DNA of 64,000 nucleotides from Conchocele bisecta (GCA_029237695.1 CM055265.1:218105679-218169678), one strand, 5' to 3'; shown: positions 11,338-21,340, numbered from the stretch's first letter. Notes: generated by a model from the letters alone, not told the origin. Numbers and translations: made by a program.

Positions 11338-11598
11338 ACAATGATCAAACTTTATAATCTGTCGAAAATATTTTTGTTTTAAGTGACACATTTAATTAGT
11401 GTAAACTATCATGCCTCATTTGTATATGAATATAGCCTGATGCCACCGCGAGTCACTGTTAGTAAAATAAATATTACTAAATGATTATATCTGTATAGTG
11501 GGCACTTGCAATTTTTAGAACTGGTGAACTGTGACACCATTATACACTTATTTCTATAAAGAACATTTTTAAGCCTACTGAGTGGGCATATACCTTTA
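11338..11598 (+). repeat. X repeat, partial copy
   Basis: Matches 59930-60382 in its 3' half: CTTTATAATCTGTCGAAAAT, CATGCCTCATTTG, TCAGTAAAATAAATATTAC-like and AGTGGGCATATACCTTTAA. The terminal TTAA served as target for the next B element. Confidence 0.65.
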
Positions 11599-11599
11599 A

Positions 11600-12506
11600 C
11601 CCTTTCACACCTAAGTAACTGGAATGGATTTCGATATGTTAATTTTTCAACCGTCACAAAATGAGTTTCAGACTAGTTCATTGTCGTGCCCGCTTGCGGA
11701 AAGCGCGATATAGTCGGCACTTTGGCGTACGTACGTACGTACGTACGTATGTACGTACGTACGTACATACGTACGTCCGGTTAAAGTTTTTCGTTAAAGT
11801 TTTTCGTTATACTATATCTCTGCAACTGCTTTCCCCATTACCTTGAAACTTCACAAGGGTGTTTATCATCATCTATATTTTTATTCTACCCCCGTCCCGT
11901 GCGGCCCCTGTGCCCAATGTCAAGGTCAAATTACTTTGAAGTTTTTGGTTAAAGTTTTTGTTTAAAGTTTTTTCATGTACTATATCTATGCACCTTGTTT
12001 GCCCATTACTTTGAACCTTCACATGGGTGTTTATCATCATCCATATTTTCATTCTACCCCCCACCCGTGCGGCCCCTGTGCCCAATGTCAAGGTCAAATT
12101 ACTTTGAAGTTTTTGGTTAAAGTTTTTTCATGTACTATATCTCTGCACCTGCTTTGCCCATTACCTTGAAACTTTCACATGCGTGTTTATCATCATCTAT
12201 ATTTTCATTCTACCCCGCTCCTGTGCGGCCCCTGTGATATAGTCGACACTTTGGCGTACGTCCGTGTACGTCCGGTTAAAGTTTTTTGGTTAAAGTTTTT
12301 CCGTCTATTATATCTCTTTTTTTAGTGTCCAGCGACATGCAGGCCGCAGCCATCTAGTTTATGAAAAGGGGGTGTTTTTGTTCTTAAAAATATGAAAATT
12401 ACCTGCAAAAAGTGCAGATCCTGATGAGACGGCTCGTTACGAGCCGGCTCATCTGGATCTACACTTTTTGCCAATACCACCACACAGGCCTGTGGTGTTG
12501 AAAGGG
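11600..12506. mobile_element. B element split by a satellite cassette
   Basis: The left part (11600-11681; TTAA at 11596-11599) runs CCCTTTCACACCTAAG to CAGACTAGTTCAT. The right part resumes at 12359 with TTATGAAAAGGGGGTG and continues through GACGGCTCGTTACGAGCC to TGTTGAAAGGG. Together they make an ordinary B element. Confidence 0.8.
11682..12358. mobile_element. DINE/Helentron-like satellite cassette
   Basis: Begins TGTCGTGCCCGCTTGCGGAA with a short hairpin (CGC-TTGCGGAAA-GCG), then a CGTA microsatellite, about three ~150-bp tandem units (marker GGGTGTTTATCATCATC and CAATGTCAAGGTCAAATTAC), and ends GACATGCAGGCCGCAGCCAT then CTAGT. A CTAG-type 3' end, core tandem repeats and a tetranucleotide microsatellite fit bivalve pearl/DINE non-autonomous Helentrons. 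It splits a B element between two Ts. A relative lies at 61740-62165. Confidence 0.6.
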
Positions 12507-12624
12507 TAAAAACAAACCTACATTCACAGATTGAGCACAGTTGTTTCCCCATTTAAGTCTAAGGATATGATAATTTTTGTTGAATTATTTTGTTTTTCTC
12601 CAACCATAAAGATATATATAAATG

Positions 12625-12845
12625 CAGTGGAACCTCTCCAAACTGGACACCATGGGAGGTCCCCAGGGTGTCCGGTTTGGAGATGTTCCACTGTAAATCA
12701 TACATGTTAGCGCTTCATGGCACATTCTAGCATTTTGCATTGCAATCATGAAAAGTCATTGTAATCAGAGATACATAACAGCGAAACACATCTAAATTAA
12801 ACATCCATATTTTCCTGAGTGTCCGGTTTAGAGGGGTTCCACTGT
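12625..12845. mobile_element. K element
   Basis: CAGTGGAACCTCTCCAAACT at the left and AGAGGGGTTCCACTGTA at the right, with an inner palindrome around GACACC...GGTGTCC. Same family as 17614-17819. Confidence 0.75.
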
Positions 12846-12883
12846 ATAAATACCAGACTGGTAGTCCCGTTGACAACGGCACT

Positions 12884-13119
12884 GGGGCTGTTTCACTAAA
12901 CTTCGTAGGACTAAAATGTTTGTAAATGTAATTTTATGATAGTCTGTAAATTTCACAAGAGCGATATGTTTTTGTAAACAATTATTGGATTTACATTTAT
13001 TGAGCATAGGCTGCATATGCAGCCTATGCTCAATAAATGTAAATCCATCATACTAAATTCATCCATACTAAATTTGCACTTGCGAACATTTTAGTCATAC
13101 AAAGTTTATTTGTGAAGGG
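12884..13119. mobile_element. A hairpin MITE
   Basis: GGGGCTGTTTCACTAAACTT through the palindrome ATTGAGCATAGGCTGCATAT to GAACATTTTAGTCATAC; the right end is eroded. Confidence 0.8.
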
Positions 13120-13424
13120 TGTCTCTGTTGCTGCAGGTAGTGGAATAGGCGGCTTATTCCCGGTGGTCTCTCGTCACTGACGCGCTGATCAATAGCTCCA
13201 GCAGGCGTGGACACTATATCTACCTGCTCATGGACTATTGACACACTCTCGTGTTCAACTTGCTATCTCAGTCTAATCGTGGAACTACTTGTCATGATAT
13301 AAGTGTAATACTAGTATGGATGCTGTCGCTGTGTTTGTAGTATCACCTGATTGGCTGGTGTTATGAGTGTAACGTTGTGTTTGTTCTACCAAATGATTCA
13401 GCTACGTTTATGAGTTTAATGGTA

Positions 13425-13850
13425 CATGCCCACTCAGGAGGCACAACATGTTCTTTATAGGAATTAAACAAGTGTATAATTGTGTCGCTATTCCACCAGT
13501 TCTAAAAATTACGTGTGCCTGCTATACAGATATAATCATTTAGTAATAATTATTTTACTGATAGTGACTTGTGGTGGTAACCGGCTATTTTTATATGCAA
13601 ATGAGACATGATATTTTTTAATTATTTATACTAGACAGATTATAAAGTACGATCAGTGCACACCAAAAATTAAATACAGAGAATAAATAGTAATATTATT
13701 AACATTTTAAGGAAACATGGTTATCGTCCCTGATATCAGTGTGGAAATTTACGTCTGATATAAAATGTATAATAATGCCACTCAATACGTGGGATAATGG
13801 TGAATGAATGTTTATTTTGCCAGAAAATGTCATATCTACAGAATATACAA
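13425..13850 (-). repeat. X repeat, full-length-like
   Basis: The complement matches 59930-60382 over about 430 bp, including GATATCAGTGTGG, GAGAATAAATAG and CTTTATAGGAATTAAA. No ORF, no clear terminal repeat; unclassified. Confidence 0.7.
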
Positions 13851-14003
13851 ACCAGTGTTATAAGTCGAAGGTAACTGCAGGTGTGTTTGTAGCAGGTGTG
13901 TTAGTATTGAATGGACAATGATAACAAACATTCGCAACCTCCGGATTATTTTACGAAAGGACTATTTCGCATGGAATAATCTGCTCTATTGTTTTACCCT
14001 TAA

Positions 14004-14155
14004 CCCTTACAATGCTGAATTAAAATTTGTCGTTTGCTGTTTATTTTTTATTTTCCATGATTCTAAAATGCTGACAAAGCATGTTTTTACTGTGAGAAGA
14101 GACAAAATATAACACAGCAGCAGACGACTATTGTCGTGTTCCCACACTCTAAGGG
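14004..14155. mobile_element. F element
   Basis: TTAA at 14000-14003 and 14156-14159; CCCTTACAATGCTGAATTAA at the left, ACACAGCAGCAGACGAC and TCTAAGGG at the right. The palindromic core is partly deleted. Confidence 0.8.
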
Positions 14156-14204
14156 TTAAAAGGCAGGAACCTACGTTATGTCGTCTGTTGATTTTTCACA
14201 TTAA

Positions 14205-14413
14205 TCCTTTCACCCGTAATAAGTAATTGGACTAGATTTTGATATGTTAATTTTGCAACCAATCCAATCATCACAGATTGATTTTCAGACTAGTCCATTT
14301 ATTTTGCTTCTTACAAAACGTGCAGATCCTGATGAGACGGCTCGTCACGAGCCGGCTCATCTGGATCTAACTGTTTGCCAATACCACTTTACAGGCCTGT
14401 GGTGTTGAAAGGG
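14205..14413. mobile_element. B element
   Basis: TTAA at 14201-14204 and 14414-14417; core GACGGCTCGTCACGAGCC; ends TCCTTTCACCC and GTTGAAAGGG. Confidence 0.8.
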
Positions 14414-14479
14414 TTAAATATTTTATTTTGAAGAAGAAAACAAATGTTTAATCAGCACATTAGAATCATCTCCCGTGAT

Positions 14480-14637
14480 TTTTTTTGTATTTGTCCTATT
14501 TCCTAATAAAATCATGGTTTGTCAGCACACGAAAATCATCTCCATTGGAGATTATTCTAAAGTGCTAACAAAACATGTTTTAACTGAGAAAATTTAAAAA
14601 TACAAAATAAACAGCAGACGTCAAAATGTAATTCCCG
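14480..14637. mobile_element. degraded F element
   Basis: GTTTGTCAGCACAC with an inverted partner GTGCTAACAAAACATG and AATAAACAGCAGACGTC. No TTAA ends remain. Confidence 0.55.
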
Positions 14638-14730
14638 ATTTATAAAAGTTGATAACTCCTAGTATACATGAAATCAACGTACACATCAAATTGCGGCAAT
14701 AGTGACACATAAAATGAAGAATGTGTGCAG

Positions 14731-15379
14731 CGCGCAAGCTGTCGGATCGGTACAAAGTGTTGCGCAAAGAGAGGCTGGATAACCCCGCCCCGGGGACCCG
14801 CCTCCATCGGGTGGTNNNNNNNNNNNNNNNNNNNNNNNNNNNNNNNNNNNNNNNNNNNNNNNNNNNNNNNNNNNNNNNNNNNNNNNNNNNNNNNNNNNNN
14901 NNNNNNNNNNNNNNNNNNNNNNNNNNNNNNNNNNNNNNNNNNNNNNNNNNNNNNNNNNNNNNNNNNNNNNNNNNNNNNNNNNNNNNNNNNNNNNNNNNNN
15001 NNNNNNNNNNNNNNNNNNNNNNNNNNNNNNNNNNNNNNNNNNNNNNNNNNNNNNNNNNNNNNNNNNNNNNNNNNNNNNNNNNNNNNNNNNNNNNNNNNNN
15101 NNNNNNNNNNNNNNNNNNNNNNNNNNNNNNNNNNNNNNNNNNNNNNNNNNNNNNNNNNNNNNNNNNNNNNNNNNNNNNNNNNNNNNNNNNNNNNNNNNNN
15201 NNNNNNNNNNNNNNNNNNNNNNNNNNNNNNNNNNNNNNNNNNNNNNNNNNNNNNNNNNNNNNNNNNNNNNNNNNNNNNNNNNNNNNNNNNNNNNNNNNNN
15301 NNNNNNNNNNNNNNNCCTCCATCGGGTGGTGAGCCAGCATGTAGCGGCCGTGCTCCAGAAACAGCAGGAAACACAGAAA
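14731..15379 (+). other. GC-rich coding-like island broken by the gap
   Basis: The two gap flanks (14731-14815 and 15316-15379) are GC-rich and share 15 bp. If collapsed on that overlap, one + frame stays open across both: LSDRYKVLRKERLDNPAPGT, then RLHRVVSQHVAAVLQKQQET and QK. From an AG at 14737-14738 to a GTATAT donor after 15379 this is 126 nt, phase 0 at both ends, so it could fit between afadin exons 1 and 2. The acceptor has a poor pyrimidine tract and I recognise no homologue, so it may be an optional exon, a captured gene fragment or chance. Confidence 0.35.
14816..15315. other. scaffold gap, 500 N
   Basis: Exactly 500 Ns, a placeholder length. The 15 bp CCTCCATCGGGTGGT stands on both sides (14801-14815 and 15316-15330), suggesting overlapping contig ends. 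Translations through the Ns are meaningless. Confidence 0.99.
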
Positions 15380-15419
15380 GTATATATTCAAATGTCGTTC
15401 TCACAGATAGTCGTATAAG

Positions 15420-15558
15420 TGGGCTGTTTTTGCTCTGAAAAATATGAAAATTACTTGCAAAAAGTGCAGATCCGGATGAGACGGCTCGTCACGAGCCGGC
15501 TCATCCGGATCTACACTGTTTGCCAATACCATCATACAGGTCTGTGGTGTTGAAAGGG
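15420..15558. mobile_element. B element, 5'-truncated
   Basis: Starts inside the family at GGCTGTTTTTGCTCTGAAAA, keeps the core GACGGCTCGTCACGAGCC and ends TTGAAAGGG with TTAA at 15559-15562. Confidence 0.75.
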
Positions 15559-15646
15559 TTAAGGTTAAAGGTGAACAGGATAGGTCCAGATCAGGCCCTA
15601 CAGATAGGCAACGCTGGGTGTAAACGTTGTATGGTGCATGGTTTAA

Positions 15647-15818
15647 CCCTTACACCGCTATCTTAATTTTGTTGTTGTCTGCTGTTTGTTTTCTATTTTC
15701 CATTTTTATCATCAAAAACATGCTTTGGCAGCACTTTAGAATAATTTACAACATAGTTTGACAGCACTTCAGAATCATTTCCATTGACAGTTGTTGTGTG
15801 TAGTGGTCTGAGGTCTGT
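15647..15818. mobile_element. F element
   Basis: TTAA at 15643-15646, CCCTTACACCGCTATC, then CTTTGGCAGCACTTTAG and a right end GTGTGTAGTGGTCTGAGG; the right TTAA is lost. Confidence 0.7.
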
Positions 15819-16080
15819 TACCAGTGGTGTAATAACTGTCTAACATAAGGATACTGACATTTTAAAATGCTGCAACAAATGGCGTACAGTTTATGATTAC
15901 GAATGTCTCTAGACACCAATATATCACTCATTTCCCCAATCATTGCACTATCTATTTCATGCAGTGAAATATGTAAATAATTAATGTCTATTGTAATTGA
16001 AATTGAATTTATCAATTAATTATACCGGTAGTATTCGTGCCATTTATAAAATAAAATAAATTTCAAAAAATACATTCATG

Positions 16081-16425
16081 CAGAGCTCCAGATAAGTTTT
16101 GTATCTAAAGAGTATTATATACCCTCATATATTCAAATTCAATGCAAATCTAGTATTGATTTTCTTCCTTATTAAATAGGGAACAATTGATAAAAAATAA
16201 AACCAATTAAAAACTCACTAATTGAGCTGCAACTGTTTGCTTTTTGCAGCTGAACTAAGTAAATTTTCAACTTGATTACAGTATTTTCACTACTCAATTT
16301 GAAAATCGATGCGTATTTCACATTTCTGTGAGTATTTTGTGCTCCCACTTTTGATAACCATTGAATGTGTATTCTGCTTAGATAAGTGTTAAAATACGCC
16401 AATACACACCTTACCTGGAGCTATG
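16081..16425. mobile_element. C hairpin MITE
   Basis: CAGAGCTCCAGATAAGTTTT at the left, ACCTTACCTGGAGCTATG at the right, centre CAACTGTTTGC TTTTTGCAG. The right terminus is altered; TTCATG precedes the element and recurs at 16435-16440. Confidence 0.8.
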
Positions 16426-16498
16426 TTTCTATAGTTCATGTCCAACAGTGTTTGTGGGAGTATGTGTGCTTATATGTTTTGTAGAAGCACCACCTTAA

Positions 16499-16667
16499 CC
16501 CTCACAAAGCTGAATTAAGTTTTTTTGTCTGCTGATTATTGTTTGTGTTTTTTGTCATCAAAAACATGCTTTGAAAACATTGTAATTATTTCCATGTTTG
16601 TGTTGAGAAGGAAGACAAAATATAAAACAACAGCAGACAACAATTTACCTTTCCCGCATTCTAAGGA
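16499..16667. mobile_element. F element
   Basis: TTAA at 16495-16498 and 16668-16671; CCTCACAAAGCTGAATTAAG to ACAGCAGACAACAA and TCTAAGGA. The palindromic core is largely deleted. Confidence 0.7.
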
Positions 16668-16679
16668 TTAAACAGCTAT

Positions 16680-16905
16680 TAACCCATTTCAGTCTAAGGA
16701 TACAATAATTTTTGTTGAAAAAATGTCATTATTTTGTTTATTTCTCCATAAAGGTATATGTTGTTACCACTCATTTGAACCGTCTCAGCGAGACGGTTCT
16801 AATGAGTGGTAACAACATATACTTTCGAGATGAAATAAAGAATATAGGATTTTTCCCCCTAAAAAGTTTCATACTACTATAATTGTATCGCGTCTTTAGT
16901 GGTTA
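16680..16905. repeat. TTAACCCATTT-type hairpin
   Basis: AACCCATTTCAGTCTAAGGA precedes a perfect palindrome TTGAACCGTCTCAGCGAGAC... flanked by GTATATGTTGTTACCACTCA and its complement. Diverged relatives are near 12541 and 40817. Confidence 0.6.
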
Positions 16906-16979
16906 ATACTAGATGTCTGATAATAAACACTACTACCTTTAATTAAGTCTTGTGAGCATCTCGTCTGAGCCACCTTTGA

Positions 16980-17198
16980 TTTGTGACTGGACTTGAGAAA
17001 TGGGTTTTGCGACCAGTGCAGCTCCAGATCAGCCTGTACATCCCCAGTTTGATTAGAATCTGCACTGTTCGCCATTCCACCAATGAAACACTCGTCATGC
17101 TTCTAGCAAGCAATATAGATCATCATCAGGCTACCGGCATGTGCTATTTGGTCAGGGCTCACAAATCCCATTAACCCCATTTATCCAGTCGCCGCCAT
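16980..17198. mobile_element. G hairpin MITE
   Basis: TGTGACTGGACTTGAGAAAT, then GCAGCTCCAGATCAGCC, to CCCCATTTATCCAGTCGC. Diverged. Confidence 0.65.
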
Positions 17199-17613
17199 AT
17201 TTACGGTTACGATCCATGAATATTGTATGACACTAGAGTTCTTACAGCACCACTGCTGTCCGGCCACCAAGTATGGCAGTTAGTAATTGAGATGGGATAT
17301 ATACATTAGGAATGTTCCTCTGGTATCTGTGTCCATTTAGTGGAATGTAAAAGTATGTTTATTGTAGAAGTGTTGAATTACTGATCTTCTGAGCATGTTA
17401 TATGTATCTGATATATGAAACGTGTCATCAGTGAAACGAAAAAGCAGCTTTCAGTTTTTGAAACGGAAAATGGTAATTATGCATTTGTATCTGTTCGGTG
17501 TAACAAGTGGATTTTCAGTGCACAACAAGCTGATGACATTGACACATATACTTTCGGAGAAATTACCATGATTTACATGATCTGAAACATCGTTTTTGTT
17601 TGCTGTCTAATTA

Positions 17614-17819
17614 CAGTGGAACCTCGCTAAAGTGGACACCCTGGGAGGTCCCCAGGGTGTCCGCTTCAGCGACGTTTCACTGTAAATCAGGCATTTGATT
17701 ATTCCGAGCCATAGTTGTGTGCTATGCGATCACGAACAGGCATTATCACCTGAGATAAATTACAAGAAATCCATCAAAATTATATGTTTCTTGTTGTCTA
17801 GTTTGGAGCGGTTCCACTG
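17614..17819. mobile_element. K element, complete
   Basis: CAGTGGAACCTCGCTAAAGT at the left and TTGGAGCGGTTCCACTG at the right, flanked by TA at 17612-17613 and 17820-17821. It has an inner inverted pair GGACACCCTGGGAGGTC / CCCAGGGTGTCC and no ORF of note. Ends and TA target suit a Tc1/mariner-pogo MITE. Confidence 0.8.
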
Positions 17820-18024
17820 TAATTTGAATTTGTCATCATTTGTGTGTGTATGCTCGTCTATGTCGGCCCTGCTTGTCTGGCAACCATCTGTTTATGGATA
17901 AATGTAGACTTGGCTAAGTAATTATAAGCACATAAACGTCATTGATTGATTTGTGGCAAATAATAGAGAAAATATCTACTGAAGCCTCTGAATAAAAATC
18001 ATTATAACCTGGAACACCTTTTAA

Positions 18025-18436
18025 CCCTTTCACCCCTAAGAAACTGAATTGATTATGATATGTTCATTTTCCGGCCAATCAAATCATCACAAAATGATTT
18101 TCAGATTAGTCCATTTATAAAAAGGGGGTGTGTGTTTTTTTTGTAAAAATTATGAAAAGTAGTTTAAAAAAGTGGAGATCCTGATGAGACGGATCTACAC
18201 TTTTTGTCAATACAAATATACCACTATACAGGCCTGTGGTGTTGAAACCCTTTCACCCCAAAATAACTAGCATAGATTGGTTTAGCAATATTAGGTACCG
18301 TACCTATATATTTTAAACTTCTGACTAGTGACAAATACTGTAGATCTTGATGGGATGGTTTGTGACAAGCCACCCGCCTCATCTGGATCTACGGTGTTTG
18401 CAAATGTCAGCTTTGTGATCTGTAGGGTTGAAAGGG
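18025..18436. mobile_element. two B elements head to tail
   Basis: TTAA at 18021-18024, a first B to about 18247 whose GACGGC core is deleted, then directly CCCTTTCACCCCAAAATAAC and a second diverged B ending TTGAAAGGG before TTAA 18437-18440. No TTAA remains between them. Confidence 0.65.
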
Positions 18437-18440
18437 TTAA

Positions 18441-18617
18441 CGCCTGCTGTTGTTTCATATTTTGTCTTCTTTCTCAATAAAAACATGGCTTGGCAGCACT
18501 TAAGAATCATTTCCATTGGAAATTATTCTGAAGTGCTGTCAAAACATGTTTTGAATGAAGAAAATGGAAAAAAACAAAACAGAACAGTGTACAACAAAGT
18601 TTAATTCAGCATAAGGG
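18441..18617. mobile_element. F element
   Basis: Shares the left TTAA (18437-18440) with the preceding B copy. TTGGCAGCACTTAAGAATC and its complement form the core; ends AATTCAGCATAAGGG with TTAA at 18618-18621. Confidence 0.75.
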
Positions 18618-18696
18618 TTAATAAAGCCAATATTAAACCGTTTCCAAGGCAACTGATATACAATGAGATGGAGATAATTGTGCTGTAGATTCATAA

Positions 18697-19948
18697 ATGT
18701 GGTTGTGACTGGAAAAATGGGGCTGATGGCATTTGTGACCAGTTTAGCACTGGATCTGTTACATTACTGCAGTTTAGCACCGGATCTGTTACATTACTGC
18801 AGTTTAGCACCGGATCTGTTACATTATGCTGACTGCAGTTTAGCACCGGATCTGTTACATTACTGCAGACTGCAGTTTAGCACCGGATCTGTTACATTAC
18901 TGCAGTTTAGCACCGGATCTGTTACATTACTGCAGTTTAGCACCGGATCTGTTACATTACTGCAGACTGCAGTTTAGCACCGGATCTGTTACATTACTGC
19001 AGACTGCAGTTTAGCACCGGATCTGTTACATTACTGCAGACTGCAGTTTAGCACCGGATCTGTTACATTACTGCAGTTTAGCACCGGATCTGTTACATTA
19101 CTGCAGTTTAGCACCGGATCTGTTACATTACTGCAGACTGCAGTTTAGCACCGGATCTGTTACATTACTGAGTATTCACGGATCTGTTACATTACTGCAG
19201 TTTAGCACCGGATCTGTTACATTACTGCAGTAGTTTTTAGGCACACTGCAGTTTAGCACCGGATCTTTACATTACTGCAGTTTATTTGCACCGGATCTGT
19301 TACATTACTGCAGTTTAGCACCGGATCTGTTACATACTCGCAGACTGCAGTTTAGTTTTTCACCGGATCTGTTACATTACTGCAGACTGCAGTTTAGCAC
19401 CGGATCTGTTACATTACTGCAGACTGCAGTTTAGCACCGGATCTGTTACATTACTGCAGTTTAGCACCGGATCTGTTACATTACTGCAGACTGCAGTTTA
19501 GCACCGGATCTGTTACATTACTGCAGACTGCAGTTTAGCACCGGATCTGTTACATTACTGCAGACTGCAGTTTAGCACCGGATCTGTTACATTACTGCAG
19601 TGTGATAAGGATCTACGCTGTTTTTCACCATCTGAATATCCGAACAGTGCAGATCCTGATCAGACTGGATGCGCCAGCCGATTTTGGTCTACACTGGTCG
19701 CAACAGCCATAAGCCCCATGATCATAAATGTGACTGGAGAAATAAGGCTTATGGTATTTGAGATCAGTGTAGATCCAGATCAGCCTGCGCATCCGCGCAG
19801 TCTGATCTGGGTTTGCACTGTTCTCCATTTAGTCATTGAAACCCCTGCCATACGTCTGACAAACAGCATAATTATCTAGTTGAATGAATATAATAGCTGG
19901 CCATGAGCTAGGCAAATCCCATAAGCCCCATTTCTCCAGCCACAGGTG
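18697..19948. mobile_element. G hairpins flanking a minisatellite
   Basis: The left G arm (GTGGTTGTGACTGGAAAAAT) breaks off at the array. A further G copy follows at about 19724-19948 (TGTGACTGGAGAAATAAGGC to CATTTCTCCAGCCACAGG). The array probably grew inside a G copy. Confidence 0.65.
18742..19600 (+). repeat. minisatellite, ~25 units of 30 or 37 bp
   Basis: The unit TTTAGCACCGGATCTGTTAC + ATTACTGCAG occurs about 25 times, with an optional 7-bp ACTGCAG extension producing 30- and 37-bp versions in irregular order. Most units are identical. Units between 19171 and 19360 carry scattered single-base insertions and deletions. The repetitive ORF at 18678-18977 is a product of the array. Confidence 0.95.
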
Positions 19949-20137
19949 CTTCTAGCGTGTCTTGGATGGTCAATTATTATTTTTGTATACACGAAACACC
20001 TTTCTAAACAATGTACAAAACAATTAAAATGCGCCTGGTCTTAAGATTATGTAATTTATAAAGGTACAAAACTAGCATTCACCACCATTGTATGAAATTC
20101 CCACTTGAAGTCGTAAATTCATACTGGCCTAAACAAT

Positions 20138-20368
20138 AGATTTTACAGTTGCTAATACATTAACATAAATCTCAAAGGTTTTGAGTGTCAACTGTACCAA
20201 AAACGCGTCGTAAACACAAAGTCGTAAATTCATACTCGCCTAAACAATGTGTTACAGCGTGTCAAAACCGCTGTTTGGGGTGGGTTTTCGGCATAGATTT
20301 TACAGTTGCTAATACATTAACATAAATTTCAAAGATTTTGAGTGTAAACTGTACCAAAAACGCGTCGC
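20138..20368 (+). repeat. direct duplication of ~75 bp
   Basis: ATAGATTTTACAGTTGCTAA through CCAAAAACGCGTCG occurs at about 20140-20213 and again at 20294-20368 with two or three differences. Confidence 0.75.
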
Positions 20369-20431
20369 ACTAACCTAAATTCGCTTTTTAAAATCAAACG
20401 TATTCACTTCCCTTATTATCAATAAATATTA

Positions 20432-20540
20432 GCCGCCATCTTTGAAAATATTTCAATCACGTGCACGCAGTGGTTTGGTTGGTTACTGGAGACACGTCAA
20501 ATCACTGCATGTCACGTGATTCGATGAAGTCCACACAATG
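20432..20540 (+). promoter_or_regulatory. possible internal regulatory block before PDZ exon
   Basis: Within 130 bp of the PDZ exon lie a YY1-like GCCGCCATCTT (20432-20442) and two CACGTG E-boxes (20458-20463 and 20513-20518, the latter TCACGTGA). An ATG at 20538 is in frame with the PDZ exon with no stop between. This could be an alternative first exon, but no TATA or initiator is convincing. Confidence 0.25.
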
Positions 20541-20585
20541 ATTTATACCCTCGTCAGAACCTTCATGAAGTTACGCCCATTTCAG

Positions 20586-20723
20586 GAGTCCATTCGTGAG
20601 CGTAGGGACCGCACACCAGAACCCACGAGAACGCAGCAATCGTTGCCAAAGGAACCGGAGATTATTTGTGTGACCTTCAACAAGGTCAAGGGCAGTATGG
20701 GACTCAGCATCGTGGCAGCCAAG
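20586..20723 (+). CDS. AFDN: Afadin exon 2: linker and start of PDZ domain
   Basis: Acceptor CCATTTCAG and donor AAG|GTCAGT enclose 46 codons in phase 0. After a charged linker (ESIRERRDRTPEPTRTQQ) comes KEPEIICVTFNKVKGSMGLS then IVAAK. This matches human afadin KEPEIITVTLKKQNGMGLSI at the start of its PDZ domain, which binds the C-termini of nectins and other junction receptors. The carboxylate-binding loop reads MGLS, the afadin version of GLGF. The sequence is also open upstream to an ATG at 20538; splicing from exon 1 keeps the frame. A C-type MITE lies only 58 bp after the donor. Confidence 0.95.
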
Positions 20724-20781
20724 GTCAGTTGCTATTTACATGATGTTGTAGTTGTCATAGTAAATAACTACCAGCTTGTCC

Positions 20782-21138
20782 CAGAGCTCCAGATAAGTTT
20801 TGTATCTAAAGAGTATTATACCCCCAGATTTCAAATTCAATACCTATTTTACTTTTACAAATGTATTATTGAGTTTATTTCTTATTAAATTGGGAACAAA
20901 TGATAAAAAATAAAACAAATAAACAAATTCACTTATTTCAGCTGCAAAAGGCAAACACTGCTTTGCAGCTCAAGTTAATTTTCAACTTTATTACTGTATT
21001 TTCACTGCTCAATTTGAAAATCAATGCATATTTTCACATTTCTGTGAGTATTTTGTACTCCCACTTTTGATCATCAATGCATATTCTGCTAAAATAAGTG
21101 CGTAAAATACGCCAATACGCCCCTTATCTGGAGCTCTG
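20782..21138. mobile_element. C hairpin MITE, complete, 6-bp duplication
   Basis: CAGAGCTCCAGATAAGTTTT to CCTTATCTGGAGCTCTG, flanked by TTGTCC at 20776-20781 and 21139-21144. The centre is the inverted pair GAGCTGCAA... / TTGCAGCTC. It lies 58 bp downstream of the exon 2 donor. Confidence 0.9.
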
Positions 21139-21169
21139 TTGTCCTTTGGATAAATTTCTGAATGACGGG

Positions 21170-21340
21170 TGACGGGTGTAGATCCTGTTCAGACTACAGT
21201 CTAATCAGAGTCTGTACTGTTTGTATCTCAATCAGTGAAACAGCTGTCTAGCTGCTAACAAGCAATAGAAATTGGGGTTGAGACATTTGCAGCTAGAATG
21301 GTCACAAACCCAATAAGCCCCATTTCTCCAGTCACGGTTT
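21170..21340. mobile_element. G fragment
   Basis: GTAGATCCTGTTCAGAC, CTAACAAGCAATAGAAATTG and ATAAGCCCCATTTCTCCAGT then CACGG: the right part of a G element. Confidence 0.6.

Larger units (their letters stand above)
2028..20585 (+). other. AFDN: afadin intron 1 (18.6 kb), repeat-filled
   Basis: This intron, from GTGAGA to CCATTTCAG, contains most of the repeat families, a 25-unit minisatellite, a 420-bp tandem block and the scaffold gap. Stretches left unassigned are 3920-4848, 5480-6005, 9215-9838, 13125-13425, 15819-16080, 17199-17612 and 17825-18020. They are AT-rich and show no coding signal I trust. Confidence 0.75.

Noticed and set aside
14621..15438. Four ORFs of 203-256 codons on both strands
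   Set aside because: Most of each is translated from the 500 Ns and carries no information.
16081..16440. Perfect target duplication TTCATG for this C copy
   Set aside because: TTCATG recurs only after 10 extra bases at the right end, so the duplication cannot be claimed.
18742..19600. CRISPR-like regular repeat array
   Set aside because: There are no unique spacers; units are directly tandem and the genome is animal.
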